This document shows, piece after piece, positions 11,438 to 21,939 of a stretch of 64,000 nt of DNA. The number at the start of each line of letters is the position of its first letter. Positions within the stretch are counted from its first letter, which is position 1. Origin of the DNA: Callorhinus ursinus (Eukaryota > Chordata > Mammalia > Carnivora > Otariidae); assembly GCF_003265705.1 (NCBI RefSeq), contig NW_020312788.1, positions 310,001-374,000 of the forward strand, written 5' to 3'. The notes under the pieces were generated by a model. The model was not told the origin of the DNA and searched no databases. It saw only the letters and a list, made by a program, of their open reading frames with translations. The translations under genes and the position numbers were made by a program.

Positions 11438-11634
11438 TGGGGCACCTGTGTGGCTCAGGCATTGAACATGTGCCTTCGGCTCAGGTAACGATCCCGGGAT
11501 CCTGGGATCGAGCCCTGCATCCGGCTCCCTTCTCAGCGGGAAGCCTGTTTCTCCCTCTCCCATTCCCCCTGCTTGTGTTCCCTCTCTTGCTGTGTCTCTC
11601 TCTGTCAAATAAATAAATAAAATCTTAAAAAAAA
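11438..11634 (+). mobile_element. CAN-SINE
   Basis: Full-length forward copy with its A-tail, flanked by AAAGACTAATAAAAT and AAAGACTGATAAAAT. Confidence 0.95.
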
Positions 11635-11818
11635 AGACTGATAAAATAATGTTTGGTGATTAAAAATATACAGGAGGTACAATGATACTAAGATTGAAAG
11701 TGTTTATAATTACAGGTAAAGAAGGAAAATATAAAGCCACAATAAATTTTGTCAATTAAGTCATATAAAATTGCCAATATTCAGCCTTTTGACCTTACAA
11801 AACCACAGTTTCATGTTA

Positions 11819-11996
11819 TTATATATTTTATTTATTTATTTATTTATTTATTTTAGAGAAAGAGAAGGTGGGGAGAGGGAGAGAGAAAATCTTAAGGGGA
11901 GCCCCACGTGGGGCTTCATCTCACAACCCTGAGATCATGACCTGAACCCAAATCCAGAGTTGGACATTTAACCGACTAAGCCACGCAGGCACCCCC
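11819..11996 (-). mobile_element. CAN-SINE
   Basis: (TTTA)n tail, GA-rich block and antisense head ending GCCACGCAGGCACCCC. A second piece follows at 12000-12066. Confidence 0.9.
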
Positions 11997-11999
11997 CTT

Positions 12000-12066
12000 T
12001 ATTTTTATCTATTATTATTTTTTTTTTTAGAGAGGGGGAGAGAGAGAGAGTGTGTGTGTGTGTGTT
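12000..12066 (-). repeat. SINE tail fragment with (GT)n
   Basis: T-rich and GA-rich sequence like the 3' end of a reverse CAN-SINE, ending in GTGTGTGTGTGTG with no head. TGTTATTATA occurs before 11819 and after 12060, so the two pieces may share one target site. Confidence 0.6.
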
Positions 12067-12218
12067 ATTATAAACAACCATAAGCCCAAACATTTGAAAA
12101 CACAAAAACATAAATTGGATAATTTTCTAGAGAAATGTAAATGACCAAAGTTATCTAAAAAGGAAATTTTAAAACTTTAATATACTTATAATCATTAAAT
12201 AAATTTAACTATAGTGAT

Positions 12219-12397
12219 GGGACGCCTGGGTGGCTCAGTTGGTTAAGCATCTGCTTTTGGCTCAGATCATGATCCCAGGGTCCTGGGATCGAGTCCCACA
12301 TTGGGCTCCCAGTTCCACGGGGAGCCTGTTTCTCCCTCTGCCTCTGCCTCTCTCTCTGTCTCTCTTGAATAAATAAATAATATCTTAAAAAAAAAAC
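12219..12397 (+). mobile_element. CAN-SINE
   Basis: Begins GGGACGCCTGGGTGGCTCAG and ends GAATAAATAAATAATATC plus an A-run. The short form lacks a long pyrimidine block. Confidence 0.95.
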
Positions 12398-13025
12398 CTA
12401 TGGTTAAAAAAATCCATTCCCAAAACAGAATGAGGCCCAGACAGTTTATAGCTTATTGTTAGCAAACCTTTTAGAACAACATTTAATATTTATCTAGGAA
12501 TAGAAAAATAGAGGGAAAAAAATACTATTGGTTCCACTTCAGGGTATTCACCCTAAAAAAATTCTCATACATGTATGTGTAGAGGGATAGGGAGATACAT
12601 CCTGGGATGATCATGACCATAAAGTTTATAATACCCCAATTATAAAACACTAAATCTCTTTCAACAGAAGACTGGATAAATAAATTGTGGGATATTTATA
12701 CCATAGTCAAAATAGATAAATCAGAGCTACATGTATCAGCATAAGTAAATCTTAAAATATTAAGGTTCGGTGAAAAAAACAAGTTGGAAAAGAAATGTAC
12801 TGGATGATATCATTTATAGAAATCTTTTATAAGGATAATGTCTGTATATAAACAACTGCATGTTCTTTGTGGTTACAAAGGTAGTAAAAGTACTAGAGTA
12901 TACATGTTAGTGAAGCTTAGGATAGTTGTTACATCTGGGGCTGAAGCAAAATAGATAGAAGGGGTTTGGGGAGGGAATTTCAATGATATCTACACCATTT
13001 TGTTTGTAAGGGTTAAAGTAAATAT

Positions 13026-13422
13026 TTGTACTGGGTTGAATGGTGGCCTCCAAAAGAATATGTTCCATCAAAAGCCTATGAATATCACCCTATTTAGAAA
13101 AAGGGTCTTTGCAGATGTAATTAAGTTAAGGATCTGGAGATGAGATCATCCTGAATCAGGGTGAGCCCTAAATCCAATGACAAATATCTTTCTGAAGAGG
13201 AGAGGAGAAAAGATACATAGTGTCTTGGTTTGCTGGCAGCCACCAGAAGCTAGGAGAGAGAGATAGAAAAGATTCTCCCTCAAAGCCTCTAGAAAGAATC
13301 AACCATGGTGACATCTTCATTTTGGACTTCTGGCATCTAGAACTTTGACAGGATAAATTTTTATTGTTTTAAGCCATCAAATTTGTGGTAATGTGTTATG
13401 GCAGCCCTAGGAAACTAATACA
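13026..13422 (+). mobile_element. MLT1 (MaLR) solo LTR
   Basis: Begins TGTACTGGGTTGAATGGTGG and ends TTATGGCAGCCCTAGGAAAC...ATACA. Internal blocks AAAAAGGGTCTTTGCAGATG and GTGAGCCCTAAATCCAATGA match the family in order. Confidence 0.9.
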
Positions 13423-13488
13423 ATAGTGCAAAAAGTTAAAATATGTCAAAGCTTGGGGGTTTATTGGGTATTATTCTCTGTATTTTTC

Positions 13489-13495
13489 TTTCTTT

Positions 13496-13554
<59 letters not shown>

Positions 13555-13581
13555 CTTTTCTTCCTTTCTTTCCCTTTATAA
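13489..13581 (-). repeat. (TTTC)n: expanded poly(A) tail of the GABARAPL2 retrocopy
   Basis: On the minus strand this is a (GAAA)n tract that begins about 15-20 bases after an AATAAA signal and ends at the retrocopy's 3' target duplication, CTGTATTTTTC at 13478-13488. The likeliest origin is a mutated and expanded poly(A) tail. Confidence 0.8.
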
Positions 13582-13597
13582 GAGGAAGTTTTATTCT

Positions 13598-13796
13598 TTT
13601 TTTTTAAAGATTTTATTTATTTATTTGAGAGAGCGAGAATGAGAGAGAGAGAGAGCACATGAGGGGGGGAGGGTCAGAGGGAGAAGCAGACTCCCCGCTG
13701 AGCAGGGAGCCCAATGCGGGACTCGATCCAGGGACCCCAGGATCATGACCTGAGCCGAAGGCAGTTGCTTAACCAACTGAGCCACCCAGGCACCCC
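13598..13796 (-). mobile_element. CAN-SINE in the retrocopy 3' UTR
   Basis: Subtype with GAGAGAGCACATGAGG and GGGACCCCAGGATCATGACC. The perfect 16-base duplication GAGGAAGTTTTATTCT (13582-13597 and 13797-13812) includes and thereby duplicates the retrocopy's AATAAA signal. Confidence 0.97.
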
Positions 13797-14020
13797 GAGG
13801 AAGTTTTATTCTTAATTATTTATCTTAATAGTTTCAGAAAGAGAAACAGATTAGCTCAGTCCAACATGATTGGCAGTTGGCAAAATCTAGTGAAGCAAGT
13901 GTTCTGATTGCTAAGGATTTAATTTGGGTGCTTTTAATACTTAGCCATCTTTAGCACTTCAAACTTAATCCAGGAGAAATGCATCATTCCCCTCCCTTTC
14001 ACTTTAATACCCCATCTACC

Positions 14021-14604
14021 TGATGTGGGAAACAAAGCCAGAAGAGAAATTATTATATTTCCTTACTACCTACAGCCCATTGACAAGTCCTTGAAACAGG
14101 CAGAGTGACAGACTGCCTCAATGTTAATACTTTCCTAAGGGCAAAAGACAACCCTAGCCTGACTCCCAGGATCCTATAAGTCTACTTTAACATATAAAAA
14201 TTCCTTTGGAAACTTCCTTTATCTCTAAACCCCGCAAGATATGTATTGGCAATCATCCCCCAAGCATATGGTCCACCGATATACATCTGAAGGGTCTCAT
14301 GACTAAGGTTTTATTAGACAGTAATAAATGACCTTTTCCCACCAACAGCTAGCCCCCTCAAGGTCCTGGAAGCCTTGCTTCTAAAATTCCTTCTAAAAAA
14401 GCAGAATTTCAGGGGGTTACGCTATCCCTAACCCCCTCCCAACTTGAAGGTATATAACGGGCCATTCCTCATGACCCCGGTGCAGCTCCTCCTGCCCACG
14501 GGTCCTGTTCCCGCGCTTTCATAAAACCTCCTTTTTGCAGCAAAGATGTCTCATGAATTCTTTCTTGGCCATCGGCTTTGAACCCTAACGTCTTTCCTAC
14601 ATCA
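14021..14604 (+). mobile_element. solo LTR of a class I-type endogenous retrovirus
   Basis: 584 bases from TGATGTGGGA to CCTACATCA. The ends are perfect 6-base inverted repeats (TGATGT/ACATCA). A 5-base duplication, CTACC, lies at 14016-14020 and 14605-14609. The order of a TATA box at 14451, an ATAAAA polyadenylation motif near 14520 and AATTCTTTCTTGGCC downstream fits U3-R-U5 in forward orientation. It sits in the 3' UTR of the GABARAPL2 retrocopy, so it is younger than that copy. No internal viral sequence remains. Confidence 0.9.
14451..14457 (+). promoter_or_regulatory. TATA box of the solo LTR
   Basis: TATATAA, about 70 bases before the polyadenylation motif, which is the usual spacing for a compact gammaretrovirus-type LTR. 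Activity is not known. Confidence 0.6.
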
Positions 14605-15309
14605 CTACCTCACTTTAATATGGAAATATCTTCATTAAATATGATCCTCAGAGGAACAAGTTCCCTGGAGTACAGCCATGAGGACAGTGCACAAATAGGA
14701 AAACTCGAAAGAAAAGTTTGTATGATAATTTACTAATCTAAGGAAACAATACTTTCCAATGTATTAAGAAACAAACTCAGTTACAAATGCACTAATAGGT
14801 CAATGTGAAGAGGTCTGGTAACTGCAAAGGGCTGGCAATTTACAAGCCACAATGGTGCACCTAGCCTTGTGTAATGGCCCTCAGAAGCCAGAAGTGTTCT
14901 CTCCACTGTAGGCCACATACAAAAATCCATCTTCATCTTGTCTCTTCTCATAAAACTGTCCTGTAGTTAGGCTGGACTGTGGGACTGTCTTATCCACCAA
15001 CAGGAAGATTGCCTTTTCAGAAGGGAGCTGAATCCTTTTCCTGATGATCCACGTGAACTGAGCCACCGTGATGTCAGACCGAACCAGATACTTCCGTTTG
15101 TCAGTGTCGGCAGTCTGAGAGCCTGAGACTTTTCCCACAACCACGGGAACCCGGTTGCCATATTTCGCTCAGATCTTTGCAGATTCCAGCATCTGTATTT
15201 CAGCGAGTGGTCCTCCTTGAAGGTTCACGTCATGGTGGCCCCGGTGGGGAAGGGATGCCCCCAGCTGTCGGAGCCTTGGAGCTCAGTGCACCAACCACTG
15301 TATTTTTTC

Positions 15310-16984
15310 TGTATAGTTCAAACATCTCATAATTTAAAAGTGTGTATAAATGCTATACAATTAGGAAGGAGAGGCCCATCAAGCCTATGATAAAATGCTC
15401 CTTCATGGCTCCCAGCTGCTTTTGGCTCCAGATATACATGAAGACTTGATAGTAGAGAATAAAGTCAGTCCTCTGCTCCATTTCTCTTTTGCCTAATTCC
15501 AGCCATTTGACCAAAAAGTTTTTATAGCCCTTGATTTTGGTATTCTCCATAGAATAATTAAAAAATTCTTGCATCAAGCCCAGCACCAACACTTTTAAGA
15601 ATGATTACACAGTCTTTTATTATTTCTCTATTATTTATGCAAAGCAATGAAGTGTTAATGTGTTTGATAGCAGTTAATGGATAAAGTATTAGATAGGGAG
15701 CTTCTGGAAGTGTATATTAATTTTTCTTATAAATTATTATAAAAATAATCACCCTTTATTAGCCTTTAGTACTGTTAAGTTGAATTTTCCTGGAACACAA
15801 ATTTGACCTGCAACATGAACTACTAAACAGAGATGGCACTTCACTAACCTGGGAAAAACCTAAGGAAAGGCAAGAACAGCAAGACCTTGCACACAGTAGA
15901 ACAGGGAGTTTTATGCAAAGTCAGAAAGCTCTCTAGCTCATCAGTCAGCTTCCTCTACTAGCTAACTCACCATGCCTCTGATCCAGGATGGCACACGATG
16001 CCTGGTGACGTAGTTTTAGAAAATGTTTTTAGAGGTGTCTGTGTTCTTAGGTAGAGAAAGTAACTGATCCAGGAGCAGAATTTCATTATTGTGAAAGGAA
16101 TCCTTTGAATGCTGCTCCCCAACTTAGTTATGCAAATATCAGGGTCATTGGCATCCTTTCTCTTGAGGAAGGGACTTCCAGGGAAAGAGAACAGAGACCT
16201 CCACCCACCCACTTTTTCTTAGAATTAAAGTCCAGTAGCCTATCAGTGTCAACCATGTGGTCTTGCCCTTTGGTAGAATAGGACACCACAGTTTCTCAAA
16301 AGGATGGCACTGAGAGGGAAGGGTGAGTTTAAGTTGGTGACCTGAACTAAACACAAAATTCCAATGGCTGGATTCCCTGTGAGACCCAGCTCTCCTGGCA
16401 TTGTGTTGAATATGTGAATGCAAGTCAACAAAACTCTTATCTTGGAGGCCAAGCATGGGACTCTGGGCTAATGAAGACAGGCAAGCATCCATCAGCCTGC
16501 ACAAGACCAACACTGAAGTGTAATGCTGTGTGGCAGGGACAAGACTATTACTAGTAGTGATCTAATCAGATTTCAAGTTCTTTATTTTTGAGGTTTGACA
16601 GGGTGGATCCTTTTGTATCAAGAAAGCCCCTGAAAGTCTTGGACAGCTTAGGGGGAAGTCCCCACAGAGGAGATCTTGGGAAAGAACATGAGAATTTGAG
16701 TAAATCATTGGAAAAATGAAAGATTTAAGACCATGTTGTTCCCTAAGCTAGAAAAGTATGTCTTACAAGTAACATATATGCCATTTCAGCTCAAGAATCT
16801 ACCACTGAGTGCAACTTCCTTCTGTGTCCCATATTTAAATTCTCAAGTGAGTGAATACAATTACCTTGCCCAGGTCAGGTTTCTATTTTTAGGCCATACA
16901 GCTAGGACCTCAGGAGGAGAAGGGCCAATCAGAAGGGTAAGTAGGGAGGTATTGACAAAAATGTCAATATGGATATAAGAAAAG
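15310..16984. other. unassigned noncoding sequence
   Basis: Several reverse frames of 60-122 codons occur (15353-15592, 15967-16513). They overlap each other, share no domain I know and have no splice or promoter context. I see no nameable repeat. Confidence 0.45.
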
Positions 16985-17225
16985 AGGCCATGTTGCTTAG
17001 AAGAAGACAGACTTTGGGCTAGAAAGACATGAGTTTAAATGCAGGAGAGGTCACGTATAAGCTGAATCACCTGAGGAAAATGAACCTCTCTGACTTCAAC
17101 TCCCCCATCTGTAAATTGGGCATAATAATACCAATCTAATAAAGTAGTTGTGAATACTAAATAAGGTAAAGGTATAAAATGCCTTGTATGGTTTTTGGCG
17201 CATAGACTATTCTCAGGAAAAGGTC
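16985..17225 (+). repeat. MIR
   Basis: Diverged forward MIR: GACTTCAACTCCCCCATCTG, TAAATTGGGCATAATAATAC, then ACTAAATAAGG and the GGCGCATAG-like end. Confidence 0.8.
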
Positions 17226-17463
17226 AATGTTATTCTTAACTCTGCTAACAAAGAGTGCCTCGTACAACTCCAGGGTATTATTCTCTGAGGTTTGTAAATG
17301 CTTTGAAATTCTTTGGGAAAATGGACTATATTGGGAAGAAATTTCATTTGAAATTCTGTTTATTTGTTTTGTGTTTCTGGTTCAATGGGTCATTGAGATA
17401 AGACCAAGGAAGACTATAATATTTTTTTCTGGCTGTTTTTCCTATGATAGCGAGTGCATTAGT

Positions 17464-17492
17464 CAACCATAAGAGTGCAACTCTTATGGTTG
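17464..17492. other. perfect 13-bp inverted repeat with 3-base loop
   Basis: CAACCATAAGAGT, loop GCA, then ACTCTTATGGTTG. The right arm belongs to the repeat consensus. The left arm does not. See findings. Confidence 0.95.
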
Positions 17493-17739
17493 CAAATGAA
17501 AAAAAATATCCAACTGGCTTAAGGCAAAAAAGGAAATTTACTGACTCATGTAAATGAAAAAGTATAGGGCATGGTAGCTTTAAGATTATTTGGACCCATG
17601 TACACAAAAAAATGAAGCCAGGAAACTTTTTGATTCTGCTTTCCTCTGTATGCCTGCATTGTCTGAAGTGGTAGCAAAGATTCCAAAAACAACTTAGGCT
17701 TGCATTCTATCCACTGGAAAGAGAATATCTCTTTCTTTT

Positions 17740-17951
17740 CATTCATTCATTCTTTTTTTTTTTAAGATTTATTTATTTATTTGAGAGAGAGAGAGTCGGG
17801 TGAGGGAGGGACAGAGGGAGAGAGAGTATCTCAAGCAGTGTCCCTGCTGAGTGCAGAGCCCCACGTGGGGCTCCATCTCATGACCCATGAGATCTGACCT
17901 GAGCCGGAATCACGAGTCTGATGCTTAACTGACTGGGTCACCCAGGAGACC
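17740..17951 (-). mobile_element. CAN-SINE
   Basis: T-run, GAGAGAGAGAGAGTCGGGTG, antisense head ending CACCCAGGAGACC. Flanks GAATATCTCTTTCTT and GTAATATCTCCTTCTT. Confidence 0.9.
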
Positions 17952-18180
17952 TAGTAATATCTCCTTCTTAACAGTTCCAGCCCAAAACTGGAGTAAGACT
18001 CACATTGACCCAAGCTAGGTCACATATCCATCTCTGACTAAACCATGAGGCCAGGAGATGCAGTAATTGGACTGGCCAGGTTTGGGTCATATATTCATCA
18101 CTTAGAGTGTGGGGATGGGAGTGGGGGCAGCTCTACCTGAAGCATAAGGAGGGTTGGTAGGGAGCCTCAAAAGTATTATT

Positions 18181-19071
18181 GTATAGTACCGTACTGTTTT
18201 TATTGTCTAGTACATTTTTACTAAAAGAAGGAGGTTGGGGATGGTATGTTGGAGAGGAAAACAAACAGCCCTTACAGAAGGAACTGCAGCTGTGGAGGGA
18301 AATTAGAACAAAATGACTACCCTCTGTTTTTTTGTTGCTACAAATTATATATCTACCTCACAGTGTCCACTGAAATACATTTTCTAATCCTATTTGAAAG
18401 AAATTATGTAAGTCTGACCAATAATGTGTTCTTGGATGACAAAAATGAGGCCAATTTTATGAAGATTGACTTATCAGAAGTTGCAGATAAATTACTTAAG
18501 AGTAGTTTCACTCTTATCTAGATGACTTGCATGTGACCACTACCCTAACCAGTTCATCCTATAACAAAGGAAATTGCCATCTGTCACTTTGCTTGTATGA
18601 AATATTTCTGGAGGTGGCTTGCCAACTTCAGCCAGAATTATAGAACTAATGAGTTTTTAGCTACCATATGCACAGAGTGTAATAATAGCAGGTTCTAGGC
18701 AAATGTTGTCTACTTGCTTCTGGGAGTGCTTCCCCTCCATGATAGGAGCAGATGCCCGAGGCTCTATTAAGAATTCTGTTTTCTTCATAAATCTGTACAG
18801 TGACATGGAGTCCTCATATTCCAGCAAAGTGATTTTTATATGGAAAACATACCCTTGTTACTCTGTTTCTCTTGGGGTTTTAACTTCTGTTATAGAGAGA
18901 CTGGCCCTTATTATTATCAGAATTGAGTACCAGAAGCCTTTTAGAAAATTTGGCCAGTTTTAAATTTCTAATAGGTCTTCTGCTCTGTTCATGGCTTACC
19001 GATTTATGTGAAAGCAAACAAGATTTTAGTTTCCTAATACTTCTTCCTCCTTCTATTAAAATGACTATTTG
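18181..19071. other. unassigned AT-rich noncoding sequence
   Basis: Frames at 18246-18521 and 18703-18963 have no recognisable domain. No repeat named. Confidence 0.4.
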
Positions 19072-19488
19072 GGAGCACCTGAATGGCTCAGTTGATTAAG
19101 CGTCCGACTCTTGATTTCTGCTCAGGTCGTGATCTCAGGGTTGTGAGATCGAGTCTCGCATCAGGCTCTGTGCTAGGCGTGGAGCCTGCTTAAAATTCTC
19201 TCTCTTGGGGCGCCTGGGTGGCTCAGTCAGTTAAGTGTCTGCCTTCGGCTCAGGTCATGATCTCAGGATCCTGGGATGGAGTCCCGCGTCAGACTCTCTG
19301 CTTAGCGGGGAATCTACCTCTCCCTCTCCCTCTCCCTCTGTGCTCTCTCTCTCTCACTCTTGCTCTCTCTCAGGTAAATAAATAAAATCTTAAAAAAAAA
19401 TTCTCTGTCTCCTTTCCCTCTGAGCCCCCCCACTTGTGTGCATGCGCTCTCTCTCTCTAAAAAAATTTTTTTTAATTAAAAAAAATAA
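19072..19488 (+). mobile_element. CAN-SINE, outer member of a nest
   Basis: Head at 19072-19206 and tail at 19395-19488. Outer flanks AAAATGACTATTTGG and AAAATGACTATGTG are the target duplication. Its CTCTCTC block carries a younger SINE. Confidence 0.9.
19207..19394 (+). mobile_element. CAN-SINE nested in a SINE
   Basis: Begins GGGGCGCCTGGGTGGCTCAG. Inner duplication AAAATTCTCTCTCTT / AAAAATTCTCTGTCTCC. Confidence 0.95.
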
Positions 19489-19539
19489 AAAATGACTATG
19501 TGTACCTAGCCCTGTGCCTTGTGCATAATTACTGTAACA

Positions 19540-19760
19540 GTCAGGTTAGGTTAGATTCTGTGGTTGCAACAAATGACCCCAGATTTTGGTAGCCTATAGT
19601 AACAAAAGTTTATTTCTTATTCTCACTGCATGTTCCAACAGTTTCTATAGATGACCATGCCATTTATTTCCTTGGGGCTCTAGTATGTGGAACTCAACCA
19701 GTGGAAATCCATAAGTACTCACGGGGAGACTACTGGGGAAGGGGAGTATGAGTGAGTGGG
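19540..19760 (-). repeat. old interspersed repeat, family not named
   Basis: CAGTCAGGTTAGGTTAGATT, GTTGCAACAAATGACCCCAG and AAAAGTTTATTTCTTATTCT form an order I know from mammalian interspersed repeats. A similar order occurs at 63730-64000. Orientation is tentative. Confidence 0.45.
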
Positions 19761-20469
19761 TGAGTATCTTGTAAGTTTATAAATTAGGATGCTTTATTTC
19801 TTAAAACTAATACCAGAAAACCCAGCTTTATTGACAATGCCTAGAAACAACTATACCCCAGTATGTACATAAACAGTTTTATACACACATATACACATGG
19901 GAATTTTTGTCATTGTTTTATAGAAATGAGACTATATTACATATACTTTCCTCTTTTCACTCAACATCTTTAATAAATTTATTTTCAGAAAAATCATTTC
20001 ATTCTTTGTCTTGGGCAAACCTTTTTAAAAGTACCTTTATGAGCCTTCATTAGATACTAATGTCTAAAATATGTTCAGAGGGCTTTTTCTACAGTTTGAC
20101 AGTGGTGTCCTCTCAATTTTCCAAGCCCTCATGATCAGGTTTGGGGTTGTACTTCTCCCTCCTGCTGTCTGCTTTTCATACCTTTCTCCATTCATTAGCA
20201 CCTCCACCAGAGGAGGGCAAGAAAATGGAAACGAGGTGAAGCATTACTCAAAAATACACAGATCAATGGAACCAGAAGGTCCAGAAGCAAAATTTTAACG
20301 GTCATTTTTACTTGTGTTAGGGATAGTTGGAAGACATTCTGGTGGCTAATTTTTATCAAGTCATCTATGGATTTGAAAGGAGGAATGTAACTAACTACCT
20401 AGTCTTGATTTTTAGGACTTGTGCCATTTCTAGATAATCATGACAAAGAGTGGTCCTTTAGTAAATGTT

Positions 20470-20625
20470 GGAAGAATCCATCCAATCAACAAACATTTAT
20501 TAAGCCCCTACCATGTGCTGGGAATCATGCCAGGCAGGCTCAGAATGAATGAACAACTCAGATTTTTCCTTTTGTCCTACCAAGTGGATCTGCTAGTCTA
20601 GGGCATTCCTGTTGAAAGTTAGAAG
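20470..20625 (-). repeat. L2 fragment
   Basis: CAACAAACATTTATTAAGCC and CTACCATGTGCTGGGAATCA are the antisense L2 3' end. Confidence 0.65.
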
Positions 20626-20663
20626 GGAGAGGTGAAGAAAGTGGAGAAAAGAATGTATCTGTT

Positions 20664-21334
20664 CTGCATTAGTTTCCTAGGGCTGCCATAACAAGGTAAC
20701 CACAAACTGGGTGGCTTAAAATAATAAGTTTATTGTCTCCATAGTTCTGGAGGTTAAATGTCTAAAATCAAGGTGTTGGGGCAGGGCCACATTCCCTCTG
20801 AACTCTGTAGGAGAATAATTTCTTGCCTCTTCCTAGCTTCTGATGGTTTGCTGGTAGTCTTTGGCATTCCTTGTCTTGCAGCTGCCTATCCCCAATACAT
20901 ATCTTTGCAGTCACTTGGTGTTATCTCTGTGTGTCTCTGTCTTCACATGGCCTTCTTAAAAGGACACTGGTCATATTGGATTAAGGGCCCACTCTATTTC
21001 AGTATGAAGTAACTAATTACATCTGCAATGACCCTATTTCTAAAGAAGTTCACATTCTGTGGGGCACCTGGGTGGCTCAGTCATTAAGCGTCTGCCTTCG
21101 GCTCAGGTCATGATCCCAGGGTCCTGGGATCGAGCCCCACATCAGGCTCCCTGCTCGGCGGGAAGCCTGCTTCTCCCTCTCCCATTCCCCCTGCTTGTGT
21201 TCCCTCTCTTGCTGTCTCTCTCTCTGTCAAATAAATAAAAAAAATCTTTAAAAAAAAAAGTTCACATTCTGTAATACTGGGGGTAAGACTTCAACATATC
21301 TTTTTGGAGAGGGACACAATTCAACCCATAACAG
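20664..21334 (-). mobile_element. MLT1 LTR, reverse, with a SINE in it
   Basis: Reads TGCATTAGTTTCCTAGGGCT through AAGGACACTGGTCATATTGG to CAATTCAACCCATAACA. Removing the SINE at 21061-21258 and one copy of its duplication restores the LTR. Confidence 0.9.
21061..21258 (+). mobile_element. CAN-SINE
   Basis: Full-length forward copy. Perfect duplication AAGTTCACATTCTGT on both sides. Confidence 0.97.
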
Positions 21335-21419
21335 ATTGTGATTGTCAAATGGTTCAATAAAACATTTGAGTTATGGATTTAATTAATCTAGAAAGTTGTT
21401 GTTCTCTGTTAAAAAAAAT

Positions 21420-21655
21420 GCAACATAGAACGCAACTCTGAGGCCAGAGTTGGTTTTAATTCCATCTTTACCTCTTACTAACTGATATGACCTTGGGCAA
21501 ATTAATTAATTCTTTGTGCCTTAGCTTCTTTGTCTGGAAAATAGAGATAATAATAGTATTTATGGGACCATTATGAGGATTAAATAAATTAATATGAGGA
21601 AAGTCCTTATAATAACACCTGCCACATGGAGCACCTTCATATATGCCATGTTAGC
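21420..21655 (+). repeat. MIR
   Basis: ATGACCTTGGGCAAATTAAT, AAAATAGAGATAATAATAGT and TATGAGGATTAAATAAATTA in MIR order. Confidence 0.85.
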
Positions 21656-21732
21656 TTTTTTCATTAAAAATGAGTAACCATTAATTGACTATTGTTATTT
21701 TTTAATGAATTTATTTTTTTTATTTTTTCTAG

Positions 21733-21925
21733 AAGATTTTATTTATTTATTTGACAGAGAGAGCGATAGTGAGAGAGAGCACAAGCAGGCGGAGCAGCAG
21801 AGGGAGAGGGAGAAGCAGACTCCCCACTGAGCAGGGAGCCCGACGTGAGGCTCCATCCCAGGACCCTGGGATCATGATCTGAGCTGAAGGCAGATGCTTA
21901 ACCGACTGAGCCACCCAGGTACCCC
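21733..21925 (-). mobile_element. CAN-SINE, first of a three-SINE stack
   Basis: Long subtype: GCAGGCGGAGCAGCAGAGGG, antisense head ending CCACCCAGGTACCCC. Confidence 0.95.
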
Positions 21926-21939
21926 TTTATTTTATTTTT

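Larger units (their letters stand above)
9600..13020 (+). mobile_element. old L1 (L1M-type), forward, fragmented
   Basis: The sequence at 9840-10165 resembles the endonuclease part of L1 ORF2, with GGAAGATTTTAATACATCTA and ATTAGGCCATAAAA. Further ORF2-like pieces lie at 10556-10720 and 11310-11430, and a 3' end at 12540-13020. All frames are closed by stops and indels. SINEs at 10181, 10396, 10729, 11438, 11819 and 12219 interrupt it. Whether all pieces belong to one original insertion is inferred from their order and common orientation. Confidence 0.65.
13489..15297 (-). pseudogene. GABARAPL2: processed pseudogene of GABARAPL2 (GATE-16)
   Basis: This is an intronless copy of the mRNA for GABARAPL2, a ubiquitin-like ATG8 protein that is lipidated on autophagosome and Golgi membranes. 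The coding part runs from an ATG at about 15232 down to a TGA at 14881-14883. Recognisable blocks are FKEDHSL, RVPVVVGKVSGSQ, DKRKYLV, DITVAQF, IIRKRIQLPSEKAIF, VDKTVPQSSL and EDGFLYVAYSGENT. Codon 3 is TGA, one base is lost after codon 15, and a second TGA falls in the block that normally reads AKIRAKY. The longest surviving frame (14881-15144, 87 codons) therefore lacks the N-terminus. The phenylalanine before the C-terminal glycine that is processed by ATG4 is serine (TSGF). The 5' UTR, 3' UTR, polyadenylation signal and A-tail were copied, and CTGTATTTTTC-type duplications flank the copy at 13478-13488 and 15298-15309. A solo LTR and a SINE later interrupted the 3' UTR. No function is expected. 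Confidence 0.93.
17440..18180 (+). repeat. old interspersed repeat, second copy
   Basis: CTCTTATGGTTGCAAATGAA and CCAACTGGCTTAAGGCAAAA match the repeat at 6235-6900. It is interrupted by a SINE at 17740-17951 and resumes with CAAGCTAGGTCACATATCCA. A perfect hairpin lies at its left edge (17464-17492). Confidence 0.55.

Noticed and set aside
14967..15161. 64-codon reverse frame in the pseudogene
   Set aside because: It is the wrong frame of the GABARAPL2 copy for most of its length, kept open by the one-base deletion.
15353..16513. possible small genes on the minus strand upstream of the pseudogene
   Set aside because: Overlapping frames with no homology that I recognise, no Kozak or splice evidence and no conservation information.
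19207..19290. tRNA gene-like A and B boxes in SINE heads
   Set aside because: They belong to the tRNA-derived head of CAN-SINEs. There is no complete cloverleaf.
20758..21012. 84-codon forward frame
   Set aside because: Entirely inside a reverse MLT1 LTR.
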